From: Ignelater luminosus
Lineage: Eukaryota > Arthropoda > Insecta > Coleoptera > Elateridae
Assembly: GCA_011009095.1 (NCBI GenBank)
Contig: VTPC01000987.1
Location: 1 to 64,000 of the forward strand
DNA length: 64,000 nucleotides
Direction of reading: 5' to 3'
The translations under genes were made by a program, and so were the position numbers. Positions 35,713 through 47,626 of the stretch are shown in pieces; within the stretch, counting starts at the first letter, position 1; each line of letters starts with the position of its first letter. Under the pieces are notes generated by a model. That model saw only the letters and a program-made list of their open reading frames with translations. It was not told where the DNA came from and did no database searches.

Positions 35713-37047
35713 CATCTTTTTATCAATGTATTACAGAAAAAAACGTTTTGATTAAAACTTGTAGGGCATTACATTTGCCGCAACTTTTGTATGAAGAATG
35801 TTTTTGTAGAACGATTAGGTATATAGTTACGCCTCATCAAAGTTACCAATTTTTCGTAAAAATGATACTTTTTTGATTTTTGTTTTAAACAATCTAGATC
35901 TTGAGCTAAGAAGTACTAAGAGTGCTGAAAGGTTCAAAAGAGGTCACATGAACACTTAAAGTAATGTAATTTTTGACGGGTCAACTACTCAATACCTGAA
36001 AATCTTCTTGTTCTTCACGCTTTGAGTGAGTGTAACACCTCGTCTTCCCTGTTCGGTTTTGGAAAAACCAAATTTTGTACTCGATGATCCTGATGCCAGT
36101 GTTTCAACCATCGCTGAGGCAGGGGAACGTATGCTTCTTCATCTTGACGATGCTGACAAGGCAACAACATTAGATACTTTGTAATATCAGCTCTTCTTCA
36201 AATCTGCTACTGGTAGCAAGTTCAATCTTACAAAGCTGCTACCGACACAGGATGCTGCTATGTACCATGCCTTCCGCACGTATCACCAGCTCTACACATG
36301 GATAAGCGAACTGAAAAACCCTCTGGACTGAAGATGGAGGAGGACAGTAAAGGACTTGTTCCTATTAAAACCTTCAGGGATCCAGTTCCCCATTCAGTCC
36401 TGACATTCATTTCCTGTCACTGCAAGAAAGGGTGCACTAAGGCCTGCAGCTGTAGCAAGGCCGGACTCAGGTGCTCTATCATTTGTAAACACTGCTGTGG
36501 GCAAAAAATGAAAACACAGCGGACATTATAACTGATGAAAATACAATTATGTGAAATTAATATTCATAATTATTAATAAAAGTGTTTATAATAATTCAAA
36601 AAACCAAGTTAGCCCTGTCGTGATTTGGTTAGTCTACCAGATTATGGTTTTGTCCTTTTTAAATGTGTGTCGAATTCAAGTTATGTAGAATTGATTTAAA
36701 GTGTCTTGCACTGCCTCTCTGTACTTAAAAATTAATATTGGAACCTTTGAAAAAGGACAGAATCCATAACAGCGAGGGGTGGAGGTTGGAGAAAAACACA
36801 ACACCAGGTGGTGCCACTCTTCTATTTTTCTTCCTCCTTTTCTAGCCCATTCCGGCCTTTTGTTCACAAGCTTCTTACAACGAGAATCTTAAAATGGTAT
36901 CACTTTTACGAAAAATTGGTAACTTCGATGAGGTGTAACTATCTACCTAATCGTTCTACAAAAACATTTTTCCTACAAACGTTGTAGCAAATGTAATGCT
37001 CTACAATTTCTAATAAAAACATTTTCCTTTGTAATGATTTGGTAAAG
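35713..37047 (+). mobile_element. TIR DNA transposon carrying an Academ-like gene remnant
   Basis: The segment 35713-35868 and the reverse complement of 36897-37047 are matching inverted repeats of about 150 bp. Shared blocks are TTTTTGTAGAACGATTAGGT, AGTTACCAATTTTTCGTAAA and GCATTACATTTG. Between them lies a gene remnant with an XPG-nuclease-like stretch and a cysteine cluster. That combination of domains and TIRs fits the Academ superfamily (Cys-rich finger plus XPG-like nuclease), an assignment from memory of the family. Exact outer ends and the target-site duplication are unresolved. Confidence 0.65.
36005..36531 (+). pseudogene. Academ-like protein, C-terminal part: XPG-like segment plus Cys cluster
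   Basis: LVLHALSECNTSSSLFGFGK (from 36007) matches the HALTGCDTTSxLFGxGK motif, which I read as the XPG/FEN-type helix-hairpin segment. It is followed by ERMLLHLDD, LPTQDAAMYHAFRTYHQLYT, and a last frame (36298-36531) with VLTFISCHCKKGCTKACSCS then KAGLRC ... CKHCC, a CXC/tesmin-like cluster of ten Cys. Frameshifts near 36060 and 36300 and stops near 36182 and 36325 break it, so it is dead. It sits inside the 35713-37047 inverted-repeat element. The remaining N-terminal transposase part is missing. Confidence 0.65.
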
Positions 37048-37099
37048 AGTTATTATTCAGAAACTGAAGAAAGTTCGGAATTTTTATGGTTTTTGGGGC

Positions 37100-37690
37100 G
37101 TCACGGCGCCCGCACAAGGGCACAACAATTAGAACTACATAACCTTTTGCAAGTAAACATGTCTCTATTCCCTGAACTAATAGGTATTTTTAGAATTTCA
37201 TGAATGTATTTCTCGCTTTTGCTGTTTTTCCTTTGACTTCCACATCACTATCCAATCTATTATTTATGCTGCACCCAAGATATCTAAATTTATTAACTCC
37301 TATCAACTGATATTTGAGACTGATCTTGTTGCTGTCTACTGGTGACCATAAACTTTGTCTTAGTGGTATTAATTTTCAGCCTAAATTGTTTACCTACCGT
37401 ATTTGTTGAGTAAGTTTTGTAAGTCTTCTATGTTATCAGCTAGAATAGCTGTATCATCAGCACATCGAATATTATTTATAGGAATTCTGTTGATTTTTAT
37501 TCCTCTGGTTTGGTCGTGTAGTGCTATCTGGAAAACTTTCTCTACATATACGTTGAATAGTAAAGGAGATAAACTACATTCTTGGGGTACACCATTTGTT
37601 ATTTCTAATAATTCAGTTGATAGGGAGTTATTGATACGAACTTTGCTGACTGATTCCAATATAGGCTTTGTTGTTCTATAAGTAAAACTA
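37100..37690 (-). mobile_element. RTE-type LINE reverse transcriptase fragment
   Basis: The minus frame 37659-37390 reads TNGVPQECSLSPLLFNVYVE then CADDTAILADNIEDLQNLL, giving RT motif blocks with the catalytic ADD. Downstream on the same strand, TKFMVTSR and further YLG-like and GIETCLLAKG-like remnants follow the order of an RTE-type ORF2. The GVPQG box is altered (GVPQEC). Later frames carry stops. It is an internal fragment without recognisable ends. Confidence 0.85.
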
Positions 37691-38860
37691 TACTCACAGT
37701 TTTACATAATCTATTACAATTGGCTGATGCGCGAGAAAAATAGAATAAGTTGATTTTTATGTAAAATGAGATAAGTCCGATACTGGGCTTTCAATGGGAA
37801 TAGAAAAATATGTCTATTTTAATGTCGACTGTCCGGGAAAAAAATATCAAAGTAGTACAAGTCAGAATTTGTATAAGGGTTAGTAGAGAAAGGAAAAATT
37901 TGCCGTAAAAAGGTTAGTCGTGGAAAATAATATAAGTTTGACTTACTCTACTTTTCACAATGTCCTTATATGAGTATTGCAAGACTTATACGAGTTCACA
38001 CTTTTTTCCAAATCTTTTTTAATTTTAATGGTTATTCTATTCAGTTTAAGTTTAGCATCTTTTATGTAATATTTATCAGTTTGTTATTCTACAATGGCAT
38101 CTAAAAGAATGAAAGAAATTTTACGTTTGTGTCAAGGCTGATTACCAAAAATCAATGGTATGCGATTTCATGTGCTTAGCGAAAACGAATCCATAGTAGT
38201 TTTAGGTATACGCGTCTTAAATTCAGTTAAGTCTGATTACTGAATATTAAACATTACATTGTTTGACATCATTTAGTCTTATTGTTTTGACATATTCATA
38301 TTTGTTAGTTGAGTTTTTCATTAGCAAGTTTCTGAATCATCTTCTAACTATTGGAAAGTTATCAAACTTTCAGGTTTCAATTTATTGTTTAACGATGAGT
38401 TCCAGTTTTGTAAGCCAGAAACAAATAGCTTAACAGCATGATTAGTTAGATAGGAATAGTTAATAAATGGAAACAGGATTAACTTTTAGCAACTTCTTTC
38501 ATGGGTTTAAATAATAAATGGTAATTTCCTAACGGATGAGAGTCCACACCATGCTTATGATTAAGCAGTTCCTCATAAGTATTAAGTGATCTTGTTAACA
38601 GTATACGTATTTTATGAATTTATATCTTTGAGTTGATTAGATAACTCATTCAAATCAGATGGCATACAAGGTGTCCTGTTTAACAATCTAGAGACCGTTA
38701 CTTGGGAAATCTTAAAAGTTATCAAGCTGAATAATAATTTACGCTGTAAGTAACGTTAACCAAGTTTTTACATTCAGAAGGAATACTTTGAAGAACGAGT
38801 GACCTTGGGAGCGGTAGACTAATGCAGTTAACAAAATGAATAAAGACGGAATTTTAGCAT
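37691..38860. other. AT-rich tract, no gene recognised
   Basis: Nothing beyond random short frames is visible. Confidence 0.4.
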
Positions 38861-38989
38861 ACGTTTCTAAATTGGTGGGTCTTGTAGTTTGTTAGAAGGA
38901 TCACATAGATGATAAGGGCCTTCTAGTTAGTCCAAGAAGTATGAGACATATTCAGTTTGGACAAGATATCTATGCTGAAGACAATTTTA

Positions 38990-39545
38990 TTGACACACGA
39001 AACGTAGATATTTCTTCTTATGCAGTAGTCAAGTCGTACCAAAGCAGGCGAAAACCTTTACAAGAGATAAAATTAAGACATTTTACGGTATGCTCCCAAT
39101 AATGCATCAAATGTACAGGTAGCAACACTTTTTGGGATCTTTGGATACTGTAGACGTGAAGATCTATGTAGTTTAACTGTCGATGTTATTATTGACGCAA
39201 GATCATCTACTGTATAGTTGTTACTATTGCTAGAACAAAGACGAATCCTAGACGAACATTCATTGTCGTTGATGATGGAGATGGAATGCACTACTTGGAT
39301 ACAATTAGAAAATTCAACAGTATAAAACCCCAGCACACCACTCTTTATCACTTCTTTATTAGCTGTAAAAAGGGTAAACGTACGGTTCAAAGAATCTGAA
39401 TCAATACGTTTGGTGATATAGACAAAAAAGTAACCACTTTTGTGAAATTACATGAACCATCTAGGTATACTGGTCATGCATCTAGGCGTTCTTCAGCGAC
39501 TCTTTTGGCTGATTCTATTGCTAAGATTTACTCGAAATGAAAATT
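38990..39545 (+). pseudogene. Crypton-like tyrosine recombinase, decayed
   Basis: Segments in order resemble a Crypton-type tyrosine recombinase: NVDISSYAVVKSYQSRRKPL (from 39001); VATLFGIFGYCRREDLCSLT (about 39119-39178), which holds the box I arginine in CRRE; IARTKTNPRRTFIVVDDGD (about 39226-39282); and LHEPSRYTGHASRRSSATLL (about 39449-39508), which holds the box II HxxR and is typical of this family (YTGHxFRRSSAT). The final catalytic Tyr region is not recognised. Several frame changes show it is dead. No terminal repeats are seen, as expected for Cryptons. A DIRS-type origin is possible but less likely without RT or RNase H nearby. Confidence 0.65.
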
Positions 39546-42500
39546 AAAACTGCAAAAATGATTGAAGGAAACTGACAGTTTAGATGTTTCTTTGAATAAT
39601 TTCAATGCATCTAATTTTTCATTGATCTGGACAACATTCTTTCGGAGAAATTAAATCCAAAAAGTTGCAACACTGCACCTATGAAGACAGTCAATTTTTA
39701 AATCTGAACTTGTTGGTCAACACTAAACTCTTTTTTAAAGTAATTTTTATGTTTTACTATCATTCATAGTCGATAGTTAGTTGATCTAGTAAATGAGTCA
39801 GTATTTTGTATTACGAATTTATCTTAATAGAAGCCAAATAACTTCTTGGTCAATGCGGTTTAATTTCTACAATATTGTGTTTTTTAAAAATAAGATAGTA
39901 AATTGTATAAACTATAAAGCAATGTTCATTGAGCTGTCAAAAAATAAAACACAAAACAGGAAAAGTCACTCTTTAAAAAAATCACACAGAAGATTAAGAC
40001 TCGTATGATGCGGCACAAAAGCCCATGAAATTATTAAAGTTCCAAAAAGAAATTAAAGGCAATTATGATTTTTGTTTGTTATGACGTGGAATTTTTTACC
40101 CTAGAAAGACAGAATTTTGAAAATCCTATATCGAAGTAAATGTTTCACTATTATTTCATGATGGAAATTCTAGTCTAAAACGCATTTCAATGGTGCACAA
40201 TACAAGTTGAAATATAAAAATTGCTTTTTGGGATTTTTAAAAAATCTATAATCTGAAAAGGAAAAGCAAAAATCTCGAATCTATACTCACATTCAAATAA
40301 ACAGAGTAACATTTTCTTAACAATGGAAATAACTAAAACTTAAAAACTAAAATACAGAATTTACGATCATTTTTAAAATTTCCTCCTCTTACTACCTGTT
40401 ACTTATTTGATTTACGACATTTTCATTCGGATCATCAAATACTACTAACGTCCAGCTTTATAGCCTAATAAATTCTAAAATATTTTGAGCGACCCGACAA
40501 ATATGTAAGAAATAAATTGATGTTTGGCGTTTATGAAATAACTATTATGAATCTATTACGTTGCTAGAATTACACGAAAATCAATTTGGTATGAAGCTTA
40601 AGTAATTTAATAACTCAATTTATTAAGCTAATACCATTTACCAGTTTATGACAGTATAAATTAATTTCTTTCTACAGAGCTTGTTGTAGAGGGAAAATGG
40701 CTAAATATTGATTTCTAAAGTACCAATATTTTGTTCTCTCTAATTATGAAGCTTGAGGATAATATCCGGTTACACTTCATGCTGCTTCCGATATAGATTC
40801 TACTTCGTTTAAGTATTATTATACGGTCTCCTAGACATTTTTCCTATTTTTACAATAATTCTATATTTTCAAAAAGATTGATTCAAAACAAAAATCTAAT
40901 ATAAATGGTCCAGGAGAAAATAAACATCAATTAAATAAATTTGTTCAGTAAATAAGAAAAAAATGAAAAGTGAAACAATAAAATTCAATTAAAAATTAAT
41001 TTACAACATGCATTAAGTGTATATGTAGATTAATAACGATATTGTAACCACGAGATTATAATATGTTGTAGATTATTTGGTACAAGTTATGAAACATTAT
41101 ATTGCTTCAAGTTCTATAACTATCTGTCCTGATTAAATAGATATACTGTTCCTTAGGATAATTTACAAGTTAAGGCCATAGCTTCGAGCAAAGTTGTTTA
41201 CTCCATTAATTCCCTGCTTTTTCTTTAAATCATTCCACTCGATAATAGCTTTAGTTGTTATTATAACTCTGTCCCTTCTAAATTATGTACTATATTCCGT
41301 GTGAGATGTCATATCTGATGTTTGCTACTTTTTTTAAATTAAAAATATATTCTTAACAAAATTACAATCTTAGTTTACATTTCTGCTCTTGATAGGTTTA
41401 ATTTACCTACGTAATTTCGTTGACGCAAAATTTATCAAACATTACATCTCTTTACATCTAAAACGGAAAGACCTGAAACTTTCTCAAACTTAATTACCGT
41501 AAAACTGAGATGTTTCGCTGTGTAGGTAATTTGAAAGTAAAAAAAACAAAAAATTAAAAACATCTACAAAACTTCAAAGTAAAATCTAAATAATGCTCTT
41601 ATTGATTGTTTTATAAAAAGATTTAATCGAGTATAAAATAAAGTCTGCTATACTCTATTGTACTTGATATCACCTTCATTTATGAAACTGGCCCGTTTCA
41701 ATATTTACATATCAAAAACATAAAACAAAGATGTTATTAACCTGATCTGTCTCCATTCAAGACTTGGAGCGACGACAATTCATTTCAAATATTTCCAAAA
41801 CAGATAACTATGTACTATAAATACGTAAAAATGTGATGTAGTCAGAATGGTTGTGTTCCATTATGTGTTTGGCAAAATTAGATTGACTAGATATAGATAA
41901 TTATTTTCCGGAATAATTGCGATGATGCTCTCGTCTGATACAAAAATTGAATATGTTGAAACACTATCTCCTGGCCAATTTCAACAAGATCTGATAGGCA
42001 GAAAAGAGATTTTACATCGAACACATATGATAGCAACTTACCTTAAGAAAAGATTTTTTTGATCTAAATATGGTCTTAGAAAAATCATTGATATTTATGA
42101 TTTTCAAGATATTCTGTCTTAATTACAGTTACAGTTTTTGTATAATATCAAACTTGATACGTAAATCCCTTTATCCGATTGACTCTTAGACAAGATGGAT
42201 TTAGTCGAGAACACAATATCGGATTTTGGATATGTGAATCTCGAAAAGACCTTACGTCTGAAGTGCCTAAGATTGAAGACCAAATGGATAATAAAATAAA
42301 ACAAAGGTTACCAAAGTCAACACAACCCTACATCTAAAAGAAGTCTGCAAAATTCCACTACCCTAATCTACTGTCTTTATGCCATGTAACCCAAAGTTGT
42401 TAATCGATTACCGAAGATTTTTTTTTATTCAATAGTAGTGAAATGGTGTTTAGATCATCTAACAAACTTTCTCTCTTACAAAATTTTAAAAAGTTGTTTT

Positions 42501-43300
42501 CCACAAAATCACCCTAAGGTTTTCATAATATTTCTTGTTTGTGTGGTTTTGCACACGAATCATTAAGTATAAATAAAAAATAAATATCCAAACATAAGGC
42601 TTGTTTGAAATCAAGCGTTTATTATTCATTTCGACAACTGAAAGAGGTCTCATTGCTATTTTTCAATAGTTTCATAATTGTATCAGGAAGCTTACAGATT
42701 ACAGTTTTTTGAAATAATACTTGAGACCACGTCTATGAAATACGAATAGCTGCCCTTTTTTTGTCGTGCTTTATCGATAATTCATAATGATAATGATGTG
42801 ATGCTTCCATCTTTGCCAAGAAGACCAAGAACTCTTTTGACTGAGCCTATCATGATAAAAATAAAAATGCTAAACCCTAATTGGCAATTTAATTAGAAGC
42901 AAAGGCCCTAACAATATTTCTATGGCAAAACAAAAATCAATATTAGAAGTCCATTAAGCTAGCAATTTCCAGAATCAAGTAGGGGCAGTTTTCACAGAAA
43001 GTTATGAGCAGGAATGTTGTCAGTATCGGTATGACGGTTGGTTGGTTCAGAATTGATTTATTAGTATTCGTCTTTGGCTTAGGTTAAAGTTTATTGGTCA
43101 TTGCCCGCATGGCTGATTTCTGCTTCTTAGGTGCAGTTATAGATTTTGTTGCTCTGGTGTTTAGCCTAGTATTGAAAAACTATATGATTAATAAACTGCA
43201 GCGCTCGTGTGATCAGAGTGGATATGAAAATACTTAGGCGTTTGCAACTCACCAGGTAATTGAGTGCGTGGGCGTCATTACAAAGCTTCTAACAAATGGA
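39546..43300. other. AT-rich tract, no gene recognised
   Basis: No motif, terminal-repeat pair or RNA gene is supported. Confidence 0.4.
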
Positions 43301-43640
43301 ATTTTTAGCCCAGCTGTGCGTAAATGATCCTCTGAATCTAGAGATCTCTTTTTGGCAATAGACAGCGGAGGGCGGCAAAGAGTAAGAAAAAACAGATGAC
43401 ATCTCTGGATAACAATACGATCTTTACCGAAACATGTAAGATCGAAACGAGACCCCGTGAAGCCTTACACTGGTCAAGATCAATGTTATTATGCGGTTTT
43501 AGAACACGGAATGGAGGATTCCTTCCATTGATAAAAAGCTTGACAGAAATAGTAGCTGTGTTTCCCGCTTCCCGCAAGAAAGCAGTGTATTCAGTATTTG
43601 GAACTCCTCTTTGGGCCGATCGCTAGATTGGTAAGAACGG
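43300..43640. other. GC-richer block of unknown origin beside the ribozyme foldback
   Basis: Frames on both strands stay open (43396-43626 plus; 43577-43338 minus, with FINGRNPPFRVLKPHNNIDL). I cannot place either. The composition change and closeness to 43841-44045 suggest another transposon part. Confidence 0.25.
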
Positions 43641-43840
43641 AAGTGAAATATCTATGATGGAAATGTAGCAACGGAGACATTTGAATGTTTTCGAGACTAA
43701 ATTGGCCATGAACGGAAAATTAAGATGAAATTATCTTGGAATAGAGTTTCAAGTTGACAATGTTGATGGTGGACGGCAGACTTTATTGATAAGCTGATGA
43801 TCAATGTTGATTATTGGTGGAAATTAATGAGCTTCTTGAA

Positions 43841-44045
43841 CATAAATAAAGGAAAAACATCCAAAAGATGCATATTGTCTTCCCACAAATAAAAATTCAT
43901 GCAAGCATTGACTAACATACCTCCAGACGATCGTTTCGTCCTTGTTTGGACTCATCAGTGGAGGATAATGAGAGTCAATGCTTGCACGAATTTTTATTTG
44001 TGGCAAGACAATATGCATCTTTTGGATGTTTTTCCTTTATTTATG
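43841..44045 (-). mobile_element. 205 bp foldback element enclosing a hammerhead ribozyme
   Basis: The 73 nt arm 43841-43913 and the reverse complement of 43973-44045 differ at only two positions, so the inverted duplication is young or under conversion. The 59 nt loop between them holds a complete hammerhead motif on the minus strand. The arms include CATCCAAAAGATGCATATTG. Hammerheads are known in Penelope-like elements and retrozymes. An inverted-arm arrangement like this could come from a template-switched or head-to-head insertion of such an element. No GIY-YIG or RT motif was recognised next to it. Confidence 0.85.
43920..43964 (-). ncRNA. Hammerhead ribozyme, type I, short stem III
   Basis: On the minus strand the order is exact: stem I strand CCUCCA; core CUGAUGA; stem II GUCC/GGAC with a six-base loop AAACAA; core GAAA; a two-base-pair stem III (A-U, C-G) with loop GAUC; the cleavage triplet GUC; stem I strand UGGAGG. 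All invariant core bases are present. The predicted cut is between minus-strand bases 43926 and 43925. Beyond stem I, short unpaired stretches lead into the 73 bp arm helix, giving the internal loop usually needed for loop-loop contact with loop II. Very short stem III is typical of mobile-element hammerheads, which often work better as dimers. The motif is seen directly; activity is inferred. Confidence 0.88.
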
Positions 44046-46600
44046 ATCATATAATTCCCACACAACTTTGTTTCCTGTTGGTTTGTTGTTAAATGCTCTT
44101 ACTGGGTGTTAATGCTGGTTGTTGATGGCCGGAAGCTTCTGATTATCGTGGTGGTTGTTGAACCGGCACGGAAATGAGGGACCGACTAATGGTGTGGTGA
44201 GTGTCTTGCGGTCTGAGGACCTCCCTTCCTCAGCTGGGTGACTTGACACTCGAGAAGAGTGTCTTGATCTTTGGTTACATGATTCTAATTGATGATGTAA
44301 TAATAAATTAAATAAACAAAACTTTGTTACAAGGTTCGTATCTTAGAACACAAATATTATGTAAAATGACAGTTTGGCGTAACAAGATCTAACGTAGATA
44401 GACAAGATAGACTGGTGCTTCAGTAAGTTGCTTGGCACGCGTGTGTTTGTTCGCCATGTTTTGATTATTATGATTCTAGAACGGAAACTGCCGCTGACAT
44501 GAGTACGGGGTCATGAGCATCTGCTTTTCTCTTTAAATATAGACTCCTATTGTTAGTTAACCTCCTGTGACTAAAGGGACTTCAAGTTTTTGCAACAGAA
44601 ATGTCATTTGATATTGATGGAATGTTGAAGGCCTTTGGCGTAATTAACAACTGTCCTCTGTTTTCTCTTTCGTTACTCTTCTCTTCTTCCTTATGGTCTA
44701 CAACCGCGGTAACAGTGCTATGTTTCAGAGAAGGAACCAAATCTTTAAAACTGATAGCTAGAATATATAAATTGGAAATTATTTCTCATGTTTTCCCGTT
44801 TCTATTCTGCTTTTAAACATATACGAGTAAATAAACACTTGCCTGGATTTTAGATACTTTTTAAAAGTGAATTCTATTCAGGCAAGACGTAAATCACGTA
44901 AAAAGCAATGCAGCGCAAACACCAAGCAATCAAAAATGCTTTTCGTGAACCGGTTTGGAAATATGATCATGTTTTCTCACTTTTCGGCGACCCTATAAGT
45001 ACTTATTATCAGTAAACTTGGATCACAACCTATAATGTATAGTTTAGTGAAGAAGTCGATAAAGAAATCCCAAGCGAATGTCTAAAATCTCTAGATGCGG
45101 GTTTTATTTTCAACAGGAAACTTTCTTTATAAACTGTTTATTCTACAGAGACTTTCCGAGAGGCTAGTATTCTGACAAATGACCTTAGTGGAATTTTTCG
45201 TAATTTTATTTCTTAAAACACTGTTTAATAAGAAAGCAGAATAGATGATAATTATTAGATTTTTGTAGACTACTTCAGATGAAGCTGTAAAGTTAAACGT
45301 TAATTGCGTATTTGAAGTTTATAAGGCTTGTATGAACTATCCGTGTTACGCTATTAACAGACACTAAAAAGCTTTACATGTGTGTCTGGGTATTAAATGA
45401 TAGTATAGAAATGTTATAATGGCTAGATAGCCTTACTACTTGGAAACAGGTATTTGAATTTTAGTTAAATTATCGTACTTTCTAAACTGAACTAACATCA
45501 AAGCTACTGCTACTAGGAATTCATTTGAAACGATTTCGTGGCTCTACTTTAGGTAACTTGTTTTACGACTAGTTCGTTCTCAAAGTGTTCGCTGTCAAGT
45601 GCAAATTTACATTTACCCTTTTGCATAATTTTTCATTTAAAGTTTTTTTTATGTTAAATGCTATATCATTGTGAAATTCACAAAATATGGGCGTTTATTT
45701 TATTACTATTACTTTTATTGAAATTCAACACTAAACTCTGCTATTTCTTTAATCTAAATTTTATACTAATAGGATTAGTAAAAGAAAAAATGCAATAAAA
45801 AATATTTTTGACATTTTTGTTTAGTTTTGATAGTTTGTATCAATAAAAATGTAAACAAACAATTTATCATTTGATGAATTCCCATTTTGAGCATCTTATA
45901 AAAAAACGGTGGTGATCTATTTTATTTCTAGTAGACACATCTACAATGTTAAAAAATGTTAGGTTGTTAGTCCGTGAATAACCGATCGCAATTGCAAATA
46001 CTAATTTTTTGAGAATAGAGATATTTTATGGAATCTTTCCTGAAGAACAAGATCCACATAAAACTGTAGAGCACTCAACTAGACAAGTTTTGGTAACGCT
46101 GCTGTTGCATTTATCGAAAAGAATCCTGGCTAGCGCGGTGCGGAGGCCGCATCTCAATCACTCATAGAAAGACATCTACATTAAAATTTGCCAAATTAGA
46201 TAGTTTTGTTGTTTTATAAAATGACTTAGGCAAACTCGCAATGAGATTTAAAGTAAGAGAGAAACCTCATAAAAAACGATCCTAGCTTAAAATGTACTGA
46301 CCTATCATTAAAGTGTATTGCAGTGAGCTACGAAATTTCTTGTTGTACACACAAAGATACTGTTTTTAATAGGTGTAAATTTTGAATTAATGCTAACTTG
46401 CATTATTTTTCTCAGACTATTCGCCTTAAAGTCTAAAATTACAATAATCAGAACAACGTTTTTATTAAAAAATAAGCGAAGCATTAGAGGATTGACATTT
46501 CTGCAGTTGCAACTGACAGTATACATTCATGTCGTGTCGTTCACAGTCTCTAGTGTCTCGCTTTCTCCCTCTTCTCTATTCATTATAACTTTTATCATTT
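44046..46600. other. Mostly AT-rich; GC-richer stretch at 44090-44290
   Basis: The segment 44090-44290 is GC-richer and contains the hairpin GACACTCGAGAAGAGTGTC. It may be the continuation of the element carrying the ribozyme. The remainder shows no gene. Confidence 0.3.
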
Positions 46601-46679
46601 TATGTATTCTGTTTCAATTTCTTTTGGAATACATTAGAGAGTCAATTGTGTTCGGTTTCTCGTTGATGATATGATGATA

Positions 46680-47575
46680 TTGCGTGTTCGGCGGTATCCA
46701 TTCCACCGCAGTACCTATACGTGTCTTCCTTGTTTTTCCCTGTCCTCTTAGTATACACTCAAAAGGACCATGGTTGGTCAGTACCTGCGTCAACCAGCAA
46801 TCAGTCTTCTTATGTGTGGAGATAAGCCACACCCGGATATTGGGTATTAGTCTTTTAGTCCGCTGAGCCTTTTTTGGCCTACTTCTTATCTTTGTTGCCC
46901 TCTTTTTAGGCTTATATTTTATCACTCTTTGTTTCAATGTTTCCATTTCATTTTCGCAGGTGCAATCATAGCTGTCTAGTCTTTCCTTGTGCTTTTTTTA
47001 ATTTCCAAGTCAAGCTACCATGTATGTAAGTGCTCTACCCAACAGTATGGAATGAATGACTCCACATAGCACCTCTGTTTTCTACCTTTTGGGTAGGGGT
47101 AATTCCTAGGTATCTTACATTTGTTTGCTTCATCACTGCCAAATTGTGTTCTCTATGTACCACCGTATATCAAAGCGTTTTTGCTTTTAAGATAATTGCC
47201 TCACTTTTCTCCAAAGCAATTTGGAAGTGGTGTTGCCTCATTTATTCAATACTCACTATCCTACATTTCGTCCATTGACGTATGGCTATCACTACAAGCG
47301 CCAGGTCATCTGCAAAACTTATAGTACTGGCTTCTGCAGGAAATTTTAACGTTGATACGCNNNNNNNNNNNNNNNNNNNNNNNNNNNNNNNNNNNNNNNN
47401 NNNNNNNNNNNNNNNNNNNNNNNNNNNNNNNNNNNNNNNNNNNNNNNNNNNNNNNNNNNNAAAACTTATAGTACTGGCTTCTGCAGGAAATTTTAACGTT
47501 GATACGCGGTACAAAACATTCCGTAATCATAAGCTTGAAGACAGCCCTGTGGGATGCCTACACTTATATTTGTTT
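46680..47575 (-). mobile_element. R1-type LINE fragment (RT to C-terminus)
   Basis: The minus strand reads VGIPQGCLQ near 47540, then STLKFPAEASTISFADDLAL with the catalytic FADD box (about 47349-47290). Far downstream WLTQVLTNHGPFECILRGQG (about 46806-46750) corresponds to the LTxHGxFxxYL segment near the end of R1-type ORF2 proteins. Stops and frame changes lie between. A 100 bp run of N (47361-47460) splits the copy in the middle of the RT core. The copy is truncated and dead. Confidence 0.8.
47361..47460. other. Assembly gap of exactly 100 N, flanked by an identical 47 bp duplication
   Basis: The bases 47314-47360 recur exactly at 47461-47507, on the two sides of the gap. The round gap length and the exact overlap indicate two contigs that overlap by 47 bp but were joined with a default gap. 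The duplication and the N run are probably not real genome structure. Confidence 0.9.
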
Positions 47576-47626
47576 TTTTTGTTTCTGTCTATTGATTAAA
47601 TAATCCGTATTTAATTTAACTAAATA

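Noticed and set aside
47242-47599. Reading frames running through the N gap
   Set aside because: They depend on unknown bases and on the 47 bp duplicated overlap; only the LINE reading on the minus strand has motif support.
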